From: Kitasatospora phosalacinea
Lineage (GTDB): Bacteria > Actinomycetota > Actinomycetes > Streptomycetales > Streptomycetaceae
DNA length: 64,000 bases
Assembly: GCF_000716545.1 (NCBI RefSeq)
Contig: NZ_JNWZ01000008.1
Location: forward strand, 1 to 64,000
Reading direction: 5' to 3'
Each line of letters opens with the position of its first letter. Within the stretch, counting starts at the first letter, position 1. Both the position numbers and the translations under genes were made by a program. Shown in pieces: positions 39,725 through 49,047 of the stretch. The notes below the pieces were generated by a model. The model did no database searches and had not been told where the DNA came from. It worked only from the letters and a program-made list of their open reading frames with translations.

Positions 39725-41212
39725 ATGGAGGAGAGCTTGCGAACTTACAAGGTCGTCACGTACGGCTGCCAGATGAACGTCCACGACTCCGAGCGCCTGT
39801 CCGGGCTGCTGGAGGAGGCCGGCTACGCCAAGGCCGCCGGCGACGGCGACCCCGACCTGGTGGTCTTCAACACCTGCGCGGTCCGCGAGAACGCCGACAA
39901 CAAGCTGTACGGCAACCTCGGCCGGCTCGCCCCCGCCAAGCAGGCCAACCGCGGCATGCAGATCGCCGTCGGCGGCTGCCTCGCCCAGAAGGACCGCGAG
40001 ACCATCGTCCGCAAGGCCCCCTGGGTCGACGTCGTCTTCGGCACCCACAACATCGGCCACCTGCCCGCGCTGCTGGAGCGCGCCGCCGTCGAGCGCAAGG
40101 CCCAGGTCGAGATCCTCGAATCGCTGGAGACCTTCCCCTCCACCCTGCCCACCCGGCGCGAGTCCGCGTACGCGGCCTGGGTCGCGATCTCGGTCGGCTG
40201 CAACAACACCTGCACCTTCTGCATCGTCCCCGCCCTGCGCGGCAAGGAGGAGGACCGCCGGCCCGGCGACGTCCTCGCCGAGGTCGAGGCGCTGGTCGCC
40301 GAGGGCGTCGTCGAGGTCACCCTGCTCGGGCAGAACGTCAACGCGTACGGCTCCGACCTCGGCGACCGGGAGGCGTTCGGCAAGCTGCTGCGCGCCTGCG
40401 GCCAGGTCGAGGGCCTGGAGCGGGTCCGCTTCACCTCGCCGCACCCGCGCGACTTCACCGACGACGTGATCGCCGCGATGGCCGAGACGCCGAACGTGAT
40501 GCACCAGCTGCACATGCCGCTGCAGTCCGGCTCCGACACCGTCCTGAAGGCGATGCGGCGTTCCTACCGGCAGGAACGCTTCCTCGGCATCATCGAGAAG
40601 GTCCGGGCCGCGATGCCGGACGCCGCGATCTCCACCGACATCATCGTCGGCTTCCCCGGCGAGACCGACGAGGACTTCGAGCAGACCATGCACGTGGTCC
40701 GCGAGGCCCGGTTCGCCAACGCCTTCACCTTCCAGTACTCCAAGCGGCCCGGGACGCCCGCCGCCGAGATGGCCGACCAGGTGCCCAAGGCCGTGGTGCA
40801 GGAGCGCTACGACCGGCTGATCGCCCTCCAGGAGGAGATCTCCTGGGAGGAGAACAAGAAGCAGGTCGGCCGCCGGCTGGAGATCCTGGTCGCCGAGGGC
40901 GAGGGCAAGAAGGACGACCGCACCGACCGGCTCTCCGGGCGCGCGCCCGACAACCGCCTGGTGCACTTCTCCCGGCCCGAGGGCGGGGTGCGGCCCGGTG
41001 ACATGGTCACCGTCGAGATCACCTACGCCGCCCCGCACCACCTCCTCGCCGAGGGGCCCGCGCTGGGCGTGCGCCGCACCCGGGCGGGCGACGCGTGGGA
41101 GAAGCGGCAGGCGGCGCCGGCCGCGAAGCCCGCGGGCGTGATGCTGGGGCTGCCGACCATCGGCGCGCCCCGGCAGGCGGCCGCGCCGAGCGGTGACGGC
41201 TGCGGCTGCTGA
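39725..41212 (+). CDS. miaB: tRNA-2-methylthio-N6-dimethylallyladenosine synthase MiaB
   Basis: A 495-aa radical-SAM methylthiotransferase that modifies i6A37 in tRNA. The UPF0004 domain starts [20 protein letters not shown]. The radical-SAM cysteines are in [16 protein letters not shown] near residue 159. The TRAM domain is near 405-465. CGC-rich C-terminal residues (GDGCGC) end the protein. ATG at 39725 is given, but the sequence GGAGGAGAG immediately after it is a good ribosome binding site for a TTG at 39737, which may be the real start. Confidence 0.95.
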   Translation: MEESLRTYKVVTYGCQMNVHDSERLSGLLEEAGYAKAAGDGDPDLVVFNTCAVRENADNKLYGNLGRLAPAKQANRGMQIAVGGCLAQKDRETIVRKAPWVDVVFGTHNIGHLPALLERAAVERKAQVEILESLETFPSTLPTRRESAYAAWVAISVGCNNTCTFCIVPALRGKEEDRRPGDVLAEVEALVAEGVVEVTLLGQNVNAYGSDLGDREAFGKLLRACGQVEGLERVRFTSPHPRDFTDDVIAAMAETPNVMHQLHMPLQSGSDTVLKAMRRSYRQERFLGIIEKVRAAMPDAAISTDIIVGFPGETDEDFEQTMHVVREARFANAFTFQYSKRPGTPAAEMADQVPKAVVQERYDRLIALQEEISWEENKKQVGRRLEILVAEGEGKKDDRTDRLSGRAPDNRLVHFSRPEGGVRPGDMVTVEITYAAPHHLLAEGPALGVRRTRAGDAWEKRQAAPAAKPAGVMLGLPTIGAPRQAAAPSGDGCGC

Positions 41213-41226
41213 GAGCCGCGTGAGCC

Positions 41227-41255
41227 GGGGGCGCGGTTCCTCGCGCCCCCGTTTT
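41227..41255 (+). terminator. Rho-independent terminator of miaB
   Basis: A perfect 9-bp stem GGGGGCGCG/CGCGCCCCC with a GTTCCT loop, followed by GTTTT. It lies 15 bases after the miaB stop. Confidence 0.92.
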
Positions 41256-41277
41256 GCCCTCCCGTAGAGTGATCGAC

Positions 41278-41970
41278 ATGCTTGCTGCCGCCGCCGTGTG
41301 CCCCTGCCCGCCGTTGCTCGTGCCGGAGGTGGCCGCCGGGGCCGCCGCCGAGACGGCGGGGCTGCGGGAGGCGTGCCTGGCGGCGGTGCGGGAGCTGGCC
41401 GGGGCCGACCTGGTGGTGGTGGTCGGGACGGGCGAGCGGGCCGGGGTGTGGACGGAGGGCGGCGCGGGGTCGCTGCGCCGGTACGGGGTGGCGAAGGCGG
41501 TGCGGCTCCCGCTGGGCGGGGTGGACGGCCCGGAGCTGCCGCCCGCGCTGACGGTGGGGGCGTGGCTGCTGGAGGAGGCGGGCGTCCGGGTGCCGACGCA
41601 CGCCGTCGCGGTGCGGCCCGACACGGCTGCGGAGCGGCTGCTGGGCCTCGGCCGGGGGCTGGCCGAACTCGCGGACCGGGTCGGCCTGTTGGTGCTCGGC
41701 GACGGCAGCGCCCGGCGCTCGGTGAAGGCCCCCGGGTACCTGGACGAGCGGGCCGAGGAGCACGACCGGGCGGTGGCGCGCGCGCTGGCCGGGGCGGACG
41801 CGGCGGCGCTGGCCGGGCTGGACGCGGAGCTGTCGGCCCGGCTGATGGCCGAGGGGCGCGCCCCGTGGCAGGTGCTGGCGGGCGCCGCGGAGGGCGCCGC
41901 GCTCAGCGGTGAACTGCGCTACGAGGACGCCCCGTACGGCGTCGGCTACCTGGTGGCCTCCTGGCGCTGA
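41278..41970 (+). CDS. LigB-like class III extradiol dioxygenase-fold protein
   Basis: A 230-aa protein found between miaB and miaA. It begins AAAAVCPCPPLLVPEVAAG, where true LigB enzymes have an iron-ligand His in the PHxP motif; Cys occupies that place here. The rest follows the fold (ADLVVVVGTGE, LLVLGDGSARRSVKAPGYLD, YGVGYLVAS). Extradiol activity is therefore doubtful, and the function is unknown. TAGAGT ends 7 nt before the ATG, so the message may be leaderless. It is convergent with the small antitoxin-like gene. Confidence 0.78.
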   Translation: MLAAAAVCPCPPLLVPEVAAGAAAETAGLREACLAAVRELAGADLVVVVGTGERAGVWTEGGAGSLRRYGVAKAVRLPLGGVDGPELPPALTVGAWLLEEAGVRVPTHAVAVRPDTAAERLLGLGRGLAELADRVGLLVLGDGSARRSVKAPGYLDERAEEHDRAVARALAGADAAALAGLDAELSARLMAEGRAPWQVLAGAAEGAALSGELRYEDAPYGVGYLVASWR

Positions 41971-41984
41971 GCGCCGGGCGGGCG

Positions 41985-42206
41985 TCAGTCGTCCTTGGGC
42001 TTGGCCGCGAAGTCGTCGCGGGCGTGCTTGGTGGCCGAGGTGCCCTTCACGATCTTGTCGCTGTACTTGTGCTTGGTGGCCTTGTCGATGGCCTCGCCGG
42101 CCTTGTCGACCGCGCCGTCGATCTTGTCGCCGTGCTTGCCGGCCAGCTCGCTGGCCTTGTCCTTGAGCTCCTCGGCCTTGCCCTTGAGGTTGTCCATCAG
42201 ACCCAT
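41985..42206 (-). CDS. MT0933-like antitoxin family protein (orphan)
   Basis: A 73-aa, highly charged, helix-forming protein: MGLMDNLKGKAEELKDKASE, then HGDKIDGAVDKAGEAIDKAT. This Lys/Asp/Ala heptad style matches the Rv0909/MT0933 antitoxin-like family and also resembles CsbD-type stress proteins. No toxin gene is next to it: the neighbours are the LigB-like gene and miaA. GGAGCGC precedes the ATG. The antitoxin role is a family label only. Confidence 0.75.
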   Translation of the reverse strand: MGLMDNLKGKAEELKDKASELAGKHGDKIDGAVDKAGEAIDKATKHKYSDKIVKGTSATKHARDDFAAKPKDD

Positions 42207-42315
42207 GGCGTGCGCTCCTCGTATTTCGGGTGATTTCCGGACCGAACAGTGCTGATCCTCCCCGGTCAACGACGGTGTGACACGGGAGGTGCCCCGCTTT
42301 TGCGAGACTGGTGGG

Positions 42316-43302
42316 GTGAGCGGTTCCTCTTCTTCCCCCTCTGCGCCCCCCCATGGCCCCGGCGGGCTGCCCCTGGTGGTCTCGGTGGTCGGCCCGACGG
42401 CGGCCGGCAAGTCCGACCTGGCGGTGGCGATCGCCCGCGAACTGGGCGGGGAGGTGGTGAACACCGACTCGATGCAGCTGTACAAGGGCATGGACATCGG
42501 CACCGCCAAGCTCACCGGGGCGGAGCGCGGCGGCGTCCCGCACCACCTGCTGGACGTGTGGGAGGTGACCGAGACCGCCTCGGTGGCCGAGTACCAGCGC
42601 CTGGCGCGGGCCGAGATGGACCGGCAGCTGGCGGCCGGGCAGGTGCCGGTGCTGGTCGGCGGCTCGGGCCTGTACGTGCGGGCGGCGGTGGACGAGATGG
42701 AGTTCCCCGGCACCGACCCGGCGGTGCGGGCCCGGCTGGAGGAGGAGCTGGAGCGGGCCGGCTCCGGCGCGCTGCACCGGCGGCTGGCCGGGCTGGACCC
42801 GGCGGCGGCGGAGGCGATCCTGCCCAGCAACGGGCGCCGGGTGGTCCGGGCGCTGGAGGTCATCGAGATCACCGGACGCCCGTTCACGGCCAGCCTGCCG
42901 ACCCAGCGGGCGGTGTACGGGGCGGTGCAGATCGGCGTCCGGGTGCCGCGCCCCGAGCTGGACCGGCGGATCGAGCTGCGGGTGGACCGGATGTGGGAGG
43001 CCGGGCTGCTCGACGAGGTGCGCGAGCTGGAGGGGGCCGGGCTGCGCGAGGGGCTGACCGCGAGCCGGGCGCTCGGCTACCAGCAGGTGCTGGCGTTCTT
43101 CGCGGGGGAGTGCACCGAGGACGAGGCGCGGGCGGAGACCGTCCGGGCGACCCGCCGGTTCGCCCGGCGCCAGGAGTCCTGGTTCCGCCGGGACGACCGG
43201 ATCCACTGGCTGGACCGGCCCGAGGGCGCCGATCCGGTCGAGCTGCTGGGCCGGGCACTGGAACTGATCCACCGTTCGGAAAGTCCGGTCGGGGCGGCCT
43301 GA
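42316..43302 (+). CDS. miaA: tRNA dimethylallyltransferase MiaA
   Basis: A 328-aa enzyme that transfers a dimethylallyl group to A37 of tRNA, the step before MiaB. The P-loop is VVGPTAAGKSDLA (residues 25-36), followed by NTDSMQLYKGMDIGTAK, GGSGLYVRAAVDEMEF and RRFARRQESWFRRD. A GTG start at 42316 is chosen because the P-loop then begins near residue 25 as usual; the ribosome binding site is weak (GGTGGG). A hairpin at 43349-43368 follows. Confidence 0.95.
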   Translation: MSGSSSSPSAPPHGPGGLPLVVSVVGPTAAGKSDLAVAIARELGGEVVNTDSMQLYKGMDIGTAKLTGAERGGVPHHLLDVWEVTETASVAEYQRLARAEMDRQLAAGQVPVLVGGSGLYVRAAVDEMEFPGTDPAVRARLEEELERAGSGALHRRLAGLDPAAAEAILPSNGRRVVRALEVIEITGRPFTASLPTQRAVYGAVQIGVRVPRPELDRRIELRVDRMWEAGLLDEVRELEGAGLREGLTASRALGYQQVLAFFAGECTEDEARAETVRATRRFARRQESWFRRDDRIHWLDRPEGADPVELLGRALELIHRSESPVGAA

Positions 43303-43348
43303 CCGGCGGTTTCCGGCTGCCCGGCGACCCGTTCCGGCCAGGCTCGCG

Positions 43349-43368
43349 GCGTCTGCACCGGCAGACGC
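43349..43368 (+). terminator. Hairpin after miaA
   Basis: A perfect 8-bp stem GCGTCTGC/GCAGACGC with an ACCG loop, 46 bases after the miaA stop. There is no T-tract. The gap 43303-43554 otherwise holds nothing but the upstream region of the next gene. Confidence 0.6.
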
Positions 43369-43554
43369 AGGTGCAGGAGGTACCGGCGGTCACGGCGGGA
43401 TCACGTCCTGGCATCGGATCACCCGATCAAGCCGCGCGACGCCCTGCCGGGGTGCCGGCACGTGCCATCATCGGTAGCACCGAGGCCCGGCACGCGGGCC
43501 GGCCTCACCGCCCGCGAGCCCTGGAGCTCGTGTCGAGCCGTCAGGGGAGGCCGC

Positions 43555-44040
43555 GTGTCAACGGGTACCGGCCCCGAAACCGATGAGCTGCTCGGCGACG
43601 TCGCCGACGGGTCCGAGACGCTTCCCGAGCTCGCCGTCCCCACCACCTCGTACGCGGTGGCGCTGCCCGCGATCGACGACCTGGCCGCCGCGCCGGGCGT
43701 GGTCCACGAGCGGGACATCCGGCCGCGCCGCCGGCTGCGCTGGTGGCAGATCCTGCCGATCGCCGCGACGCTGATGTTCGGCTCGCTGATGTTCGCCTTC
43801 CCGCTGGCCTTCGGCAGCGAGGGCGCGACCGCGATGATCGGGATGCTCGGCCTGCTGATCACCGCCGCCTCGGTCGGCTGGGGCGCGATGGCCGCCCGCC
43901 GGGCCGGCTACAAGTGGCCCGGGGTGCCGCGCCGGGGCAGCACCGAGCGGGCCGGCTGGAAGGCCATCGTGCTGTACACCCTGCTGGCCGCGGCGGCCGT
44001 CGCGCTCGCCGTCTGGCGGGTCGTCCACCTGCGCGGCTAG
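43555..44040 (+). CDS. Conserved three-helix membrane protein of unknown function
   Basis: A 161-aa protein. A disordered acidic N-terminus (1-55) precedes three hydrophobic helices: ILPIAATLMFGSLMFAFPLA, ATAMIGMLGLLITAASVG and the C-terminal LYTLLAAAAVALAVW. The GTG start is six bases after GGGGAGG. It lies between miaA and dapF on the same strand, and I do not recognise the family. The helix pair resembles the membrane part at the N-terminus of actinobacterial EccC/FtsK-type proteins, but the ATPase part is absent, so this is only a resemblance. Confidence 0.7.
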   Translation: MSTGTGPETDELLGDVADGSETLPELAVPTTSYAVALPAIDDLAAAPGVVHERDIRPRRRLRWWQILPIAATLMFGSLMFAFPLAFGSEGATAMIGMLGLLITAASVGWGAMAARRAGYKWPGVPRRGSTERAGWKAIVLYTLLAAAAVALAVWRVVHLRG

Positions 44041-44102
44041 GGACCGTCCGGCCCCCGGTCCGACCCCGCCCCCGCCTGCCCGCCCCCGTTACCATCGGCG
44101 GT

Positions 44103-44981
44103 GTGAGCGAGCGCAGCGGAACCAGCGGAACGGCCTTCCTCAAGGGGCACGGCACCCAGAACGACTTCGTGATCGTCCCGGACCCGGACGGTCTGATCGA
44201 CCTGTCGGCGGCCGACGTCGCCGCCCTGTGCGACCGGCGGGCCGGGATCGGCGCGGACGGCGTGCTGCGGGTGGTCCGCTCGGCGGCCGAGCCCGCCGCG
44301 GCGGGGACGGCCGGGCAGGCCGAGTGGTTCATGGACTACCGCAACGCGGACGGTTCGATCGCCGAGATGTGCGGCAACGGGGTGCGGGTGTTCGCCAGGT
44401 ACCTGGTGCACGCCGGGCACGCGAAGCCGGGCGAGCTGGCGGTGGGCACCCGCGGCGGGGTCAAGCGGGTGCGGATCGCCGAGGACGCCCCGGACGGCAC
44501 CCCGGGCGAGGTCACCGTGGACATGGGCCGGGCGGTGTTCCCCGGCCCGGACGGCATCACCGTCACCGTGGACGGGCGGACCTGGCCCGCGCTGAACGTC
44601 AACATGGGCAACCCGCACGCCGTCGCCTTCGTCGAGGACCTGGCGCACGCGGGCACGCTGCACGACGCCCCGGCCACCGCCCCCGAGGGCGCGTACCCGC
44701 AGGGCGTGAACGTCGAGTTCGTGGTGGACCGCGGCGAGCGGCACGTGGCGATGCGGGTGCACGAGCGCGGCTCCGGCGAGACCCGCTCCTGCGGCACCGG
44801 CGCCTGCGCCGTCGCGGTGGCGGCGATCCGGCGCGACGGCGCCGACCCGGCGGCCACCGGCGAGGCCGTGCGCTACACGGTGGACGTGCCCGGCGGGCGG
44901 CTGGTGATCGAGGAGTTCCCGGACGGCCGGATCGAGATGACCGGGCCCGCCGTGATCGTCGCGGAGGGCGTGCTCGCCTGA
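44103..44981 (+). CDS. dapF: Diaminopimelate epimerase
   Basis: A 292-aa enzyme converting LL- to meso-diaminopimelate for lysine and peptidoglycan. Both active-site cysteines are present: Cys90 in AEMCGNGVRVFARY and Cys230 in TRSCGTGACAVAVA. The substrate motif FLKGHGTQNDFVIV opens the fold, and NPHAVAFVED is also seen. A GTG start at 44103 is used; GTGTGAGC allows little else. LL-DAP is the peptidoglycan form of streptomycetes, so DapF here mainly serves lysine synthesis. Confidence 0.95.
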   Translation: MSERSGTSGTAFLKGHGTQNDFVIVPDPDGLIDLSAADVAALCDRRAGIGADGVLRVVRSAAEPAAAGTAGQAEWFMDYRNADGSIAEMCGNGVRVFARYLVHAGHAKPGELAVGTRGGVKRVRIAEDAPDGTPGEVTVDMGRAVFPGPDGITVTVDGRTWPALNVNMGNPHAVAFVEDLAHAGTLHDAPATAPEGAYPQGVNVEFVVDRGERHVAMRVHERGSGETRSCGTGACAVAVAAIRRDGADPAATGEAVRYTVDVPGGRLVIEEFPDGRIEMTGPAVIVAEGVLA

Positions 44982-45157
44982 CGGCAGGTCAGGGCGACGG
45001 AACGTCAGCCACCGCTTCCCACCGCGCTCTCCGGTTAATCCCCCCGTTCGGGTGATCCGGATGACAGAGGGGAAGCGGGGGCTCGCGCAACGTGCTCTGC
45101 TCGGTAGCATGGACCACCGGGTCGGCCGTCGCTCCGGTGTTGCTGCCGGAGGTGCAG

Positions 45158-47431
45158 ATGACCATCCGCTCCGAGTTGGCGGGCTCGCCGTCCAAGCAGC
45201 AGGCGAGCCGGTTCAGCCGTGCGGCGCTCGGCCGGGCCGGCCGGGCCGCGCTGCTCGCCACCGGGCGGACGCCCGTCCCCGACGCCATCGAACCGATCGT
45301 CCAGGCCCACCGGGTGCACCACCCGCAGGCCGACGTACCGCTGCTGACCAGGGCGTACCGCCTCGCCGAGGAGAGCCACCGCGGGCAGACCCGCAAGAGC
45401 GGCGAGCCGTACATCACCCACCCGCTGGCCGTCACGATGATCCTCGCCCAGCTCGGCGCGGACACCACCACGCTGGTCGCCTCGCTGCTGCACGACACGG
45501 TCGAGGACACCGAGGTGACGCTCGACCAGGTCGCCGAGGACTTCGGGCCCGAGGTGTCGTACCTGGTCGACGGCGTCACCAAGCTGGAGAAGGTCGACTT
45601 CGGGGCCGCCGCCGAGCCCGAGACCTTCCGCAAGATGCTGGTCGCCACCGGGGACGACGTCCGGGTGATGGTGATCAAGCTCGCCGACCGGCTGCACAAC
45701 ATGCGCACCATCCGGCACATGAAGCCGGCCAGCCGGGTGCGGATCGCCAAGGTCACCCGGGACGTGCTGATCCCGCTCGCCGAACGGCTCGGCATCCAGG
45801 TGGTCAAGGCGGAGCTGGAGGACATCGTCTTCGCCACCCTGCACCCCGAGGAGTACGAGCACACCGGCGCGGTGGCCGGCGGCTGGACGGACGGCGTGCT
45901 CGCCCCGTTCGCCGCCGAGCTCGGCCGCCAGCTCGCCGAGGCCGGCATCCCCTCCGCCGTCACCGTCCGCCCCCGGCACCTGGTCTCGCTGCACCGGGTG
46001 ATGATCAAGCGCGGGGCCGGGCCGGACGGCACCGGACTGCGGCCCGCCGACTTCGGGCGGCTGCTGGTGGTGGTCGAGGAGAACGCCGACTGCTACGCCG
46101 TCCTCGGCGAGCTGCACACCTGCTGGACGCCGCTGCCCGGCGAGTTCAAGGACTTCGTCGCCGCCCCCAAGTTCAACCTCTACCAGTCGCTGCACACCGC
46201 GGTCGCGCTGCCCGGCGGCGAGGTGATCGAGGTCCTGGTCCGCACCCGGCGGATGCACGAGGTCGCCGAGACCGGCGTGGTCGCCCTCGGCGACCCGCGC
46301 GCCGCCGACCGGCAGGGCGCCGCCGACGACCCCGAGGACCGCACCGACCCGGCCCGCCCCGGCTGGCTGGCCCGGCTGCTCGACTGGCAGCAGGACACCC
46401 CCGACCCGGACGCCTTCTGGTCCGCCCTCACCGCCGACCTGCGCGACGACCGCGAGATCACCGCCGTCACCGAGGACGGCGCCACCCTGCACCTGCCGGC
46501 CGGCTCCAGCTGCCTGGACGCCGCGTACCTGCTCGGCGAGGAGACCGGCCACCGATGTATCGGCGCCCGGATCAACGGCCGGCTCACCGCGCTCTCCACC
46601 CAGCTGCGCGACGGCGACGTGCTCGGCCTGCTGCTCGCCCCCGACGGCGAGGACAGCGGCCCCGACCCGCAGTGGCTGGAGTACGTCCGCACCCCCGGCG
46701 CCCGGCTCGCCGTCGAACGCCGGCTGGCCGTCCGCCCGGCCGTCACCGAACTGCCCGAGCAGCCCGCCGCGAGCAGCGCCCCGGCCCCCGCCGCCCCCGC
46801 GGCCGCCCCGGTCGCGCCCGCCGCGCCCGGCGCCCCCGCGGAGGTGCCCGGACTGCCCGGCGCCGCCGTCCGGTTGGCCCGCTGCTGCACGCCCGTCCCG
46901 CCCGACGAGGTGACCGGCATCGTGCTGCGCGGCGGGGCCGTCGCGGTGCACCGGGCGGGCTGCCCCACCGGCACCCGGATGCTGCGCGGCGGCCGCCACG
47001 CGGCCCCGGTCCGCTGGCTGCCCGGCGGCGCCCCGCAGTGGGGGTACCGGGCCACCCTGCACGCCGAGGCGCTCAACCGCCCCCGGCTGCTCGCCGACCT
47101 GACCGCGGCGATCTCCGGCGAGGGCGTGTCGATCTTCTCCGCCGAGGTCGAGCCGCCCCGCCAGCTCCGGGTGCGGCACAGCTACACCCTGGAGCTGCCG
47201 GACGCCGCGGCGCTGCCCGCGGTGATGCGCGCGATGCTCCGGGTCTCCGGCGTGTACGACGTCTACCGCCCGGGCGGGCCGGAGGCCGCGCCGGACGGGG
47301 CGGCGGCGGGGGTCGGCGCGGCGGCTGGTAAAAGGGATGACTCGGGCGCGGCGGGCGTGCAACCATCGTGGGGAATTCACGGCGGCTCCGCCGTGTTGTC
47401 CGAGAGCACGATCCGATCAACCCAAGGATGA
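45158..47431 (+). CDS. rshA: RelA/SpoT homologue RshA (bifunctional (p)ppGpp enzyme family)
   Basis: A 757-aa RSH protein. The HD hydrolase domain has SGEPYITHPLAVTMILAQLG and LLHDTVEDTE (residues about 110-120), with KLADRLHNMRTI. The synthetase region has LPGEFKDFVAAPKFNLYQSL. TGS (about 440-500), zinc-finger (CCTPVPPDEVTGIVL) and ACT domains follow. Some synthetase consensus residues differ: AETGVVAL stands where RelA has AEYG-AAHW. S. coelicolor has an equivalent RshA linked to ppGpp under phosphate limitation. GGAGGTG lies four bases before ATG 45158. The last 35 residues are low-similarity tail. Confidence 0.9.
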   Translation: MTIRSELAGSPSKQQASRFSRAALGRAGRAALLATGRTPVPDAIEPIVQAHRVHHPQADVPLLTRAYRLAEESHRGQTRKSGEPYITHPLAVTMILAQLGADTTTLVASLLHDTVEDTEVTLDQVAEDFGPEVSYLVDGVTKLEKVDFGAAAEPETFRKMLVATGDDVRVMVIKLADRLHNMRTIRHMKPASRVRIAKVTRDVLIPLAERLGIQVVKAELEDIVFATLHPEEYEHTGAVAGGWTDGVLAPFAAELGRQLAEAGIPSAVTVRPRHLVSLHRVMIKRGAGPDGTGLRPADFGRLLVVVEENADCYAVLGELHTCWTPLPGEFKDFVAAPKFNLYQSLHTAVALPGGEVIEVLVRTRRMHEVAETGVVALGDPRAADRQGAADDPEDRTDPARPGWLARLLDWQQDTPDPDAFWSALTADLRDDREITAVTEDGATLHLPAGSSCLDAAYLLGEETGHRCIGARINGRLTALSTQLRDGDVLGLLLAPDGEDSGPDPQWLEYVRTPGARLAVERRLAVRPAVTELPEQPAASSAPAPAAPAAAPVAPAAPGAPAEVPGLPGAAVRLARCCTPVPPDEVTGIVLRGGAVAVHRAGCPTGTRMLRGGRHAAPVRWLPGGAPQWGYRATLHAEALNRPRLLADLTAAISGEGVSIFSAEVEPPRQLRVRHSYTLELPDAAALPAVMRAMLRVSGVYDVYRPGGPEAAPDGAAAGVGAAAGKRDDSGAAGVQPSWGIHGGSAVLSESTIRSTQG

Positions 47432-47432
47432 A

Positions 47433-48932
47433 ATGACCTCCACGTTCGACAGCCGCACCCGATCGAGCGAGTCCGCCAACCGGCTCGCCGACCTCAAGGC
47501 GGAAGCCCTGATGGACGAGGACCTCGCGGCGATCGACGAGGGCCTCGGCAACTACGACGGAGAGCAGTACGACCGCTCCGAGCGCGCCGCGCTGCGGCGC
47601 GTCCACGGCCTCTCCACCGAACTGCAGGACGTCACCGAAGTCGAGTACCGCCAGCTCCGGCTGGAGCGCGTGGTGCTCGTCGGCGTGTGGACGGACGGCA
47701 CGCTGGAGGAGGCGGAGAACTCGATGGCCGAGCTCGCCGCCCTCGCCGAGACGGCCGGCTCCGAAGTCCTGGACGGCGTGATCCAGCGCCGCGACAAGCC
47801 CGACGCGGCCACCTACATCGGCTCCGGCAAGGCCCAGGAGCTGCGCGACATCGTCGCCTCCACCGGCGCCGACACCGTGGTCTGCGACGGTGAGCTGACC
47901 CCGGGCCAGCTGATCCACCTCGAAGACGTGGTCAAGGTCAAGGTCGTCGACCGCACCGCCCTGATCCTGGACATCTTCGCCCAGCACGCCAAGTCCCGGG
48001 AGGGCAAGGCGCAGGTCTCGCTCGCGCAGATGCAGTACATGCTTCCGCGCCTGCGCGGCTGGGGCCAGTCGCTGTCCCGGCAGATGGGTGGCGGTGGCTC
48101 CGGCTCCTCGGGCGGCGGCATGGCCACCCGCGGTCCCGGTGAGACCAAGATCGAGACCGACCGGCGGCGGATCCGCGAGAAGATGGCGAAGCTCCGCAGG
48201 GAGATCGCCGACATGAAGAAGGGCCGCGACACCAAGCGGCAGGAGCGGCGGCGCAACCACGTCCCGTCGGTGGCCATCGCCGGGTACACCAACGCGGGCA
48301 AGTCCTCGCTGCTCAACCGGCTCACCGGGGCCGGCGTCCTGGTGGAGAACGCCCTGTTCGCCACCCTGGACCCGACGGTCCGCCGGGCCCAGACCCCGAG
48401 CGGCCGGCTCTACACCCTGGCCGACACGGTCGGCTTCGTCCGGCACCTGCCGCACCACCTGGTCGAGGCGTTCCGCTCCACCATGGAGGAGGTCGCCGAC
48501 GCCGACCTCATCCTGCACGTGGTGGACGGCTCGCACCCCGAGCCGGAGACCCAGCTCGCCGCCGTCCGCGAGGTGATCGTCTCGGTCGAGGCGCAGAACG
48601 TGCCGGAGATCGTGGTGATCAACAAGGCCGACGCGGCGGACCCGCTGGTCCTCCAGCGCCTGCTGCGCCGCGAGCCGCACGCCATCGTGGTGTCGGCCCG
48701 CAGCGGCCAGGGCATCGAGGAACTGCTCGCCCTGATCGACCGGGAACTGCCCCGCCCCGCGGTGGAGGTCAAGGCCCTGGTCCCCTACACCCGCGGCGAC
48801 CTGGTCTCCAAGGTCCACGCGGAGGGCGAGCTGATCTCCACCGAGCACACGGCGGACGGCACCCTGCTGCACGCCAAGGTGGCGGCCGTGCTGGCCGGCG
48901 AGCTGGAGAAGTACGCGGTCGTCACGGCCTGA
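47433..48932 (+). CDS. hflX: GTPase HflX
   Basis: A 499-aa ribosome-associated GTPase. The N-terminal HflX domain (about 60-280) includes ATYIGSGKAQELRDIV and ILDIFAQHAKSREGKAQV, and the linker is Gly-rich (MGGGGSGSSGGG). The G domain has G1 GYTNAGKSSLLN (near 284), G2/G3 in DTVGFVRHLPHHL and G4 NKAD. It splits stalled ribosomes after heat or antibiotic stress. The ATG is one base after the rshA stop (AAGGATGAAATG supplies the ribosome binding site), so rshA and hflX are probably co-transcribed. A strong terminator follows. Confidence 0.95.
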   Translation: MTSTFDSRTRSSESANRLADLKAEALMDEDLAAIDEGLGNYDGEQYDRSERAALRRVHGLSTELQDVTEVEYRQLRLERVVLVGVWTDGTLEEAENSMAELAALAETAGSEVLDGVIQRRDKPDAATYIGSGKAQELRDIVASTGADTVVCDGELTPGQLIHLEDVVKVKVVDRTALILDIFAQHAKSREGKAQVSLAQMQYMLPRLRGWGQSLSRQMGGGGSGSSGGGMATRGPGETKIETDRRRIREKMAKLRREIADMKKGRDTKRQERRRNHVPSVAIAGYTNAGKSSLLNRLTGAGVLVENALFATLDPTVRRAQTPSGRLYTLADTVGFVRHLPHHLVEAFRSTMEEVADADLILHVVDGSHPEPETQLAAVREVIVSVEAQNVPEIVVINKADAADPLVLQRLLRREPHAIVVSARSGQGIEELLALIDRELPRPAVEVKALVPYTRGDLVSKVHAEGELISTEHTADGTLLHAKVAAVLAGELEKYAVVTA

Positions 48933-48951
48933 CGGCCGACGGCACCGACCC

Positions 48952-48993
48952 GACGGGCGGGCGGCGCACCTCCGGGTGCGCCGCCCGCCCGTC
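48952..48993. terminator. Strong bidirectional terminator between hflX and the protease pair
   Basis: A perfect 19-bp inverted repeat: GACGGGCGGGCGGCGCACC against its complement, with a TCCG loop. It lies 20 bases after hflX and before the convergent protease gene. There is no T-tract. Confidence 0.85.
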
Positions 48994-49047
48994 CGTCGTC
49001 GGGCCCCGCCCGGTCACCCGGCCGGGCCGGTCACCGGGCGGAGCCGG

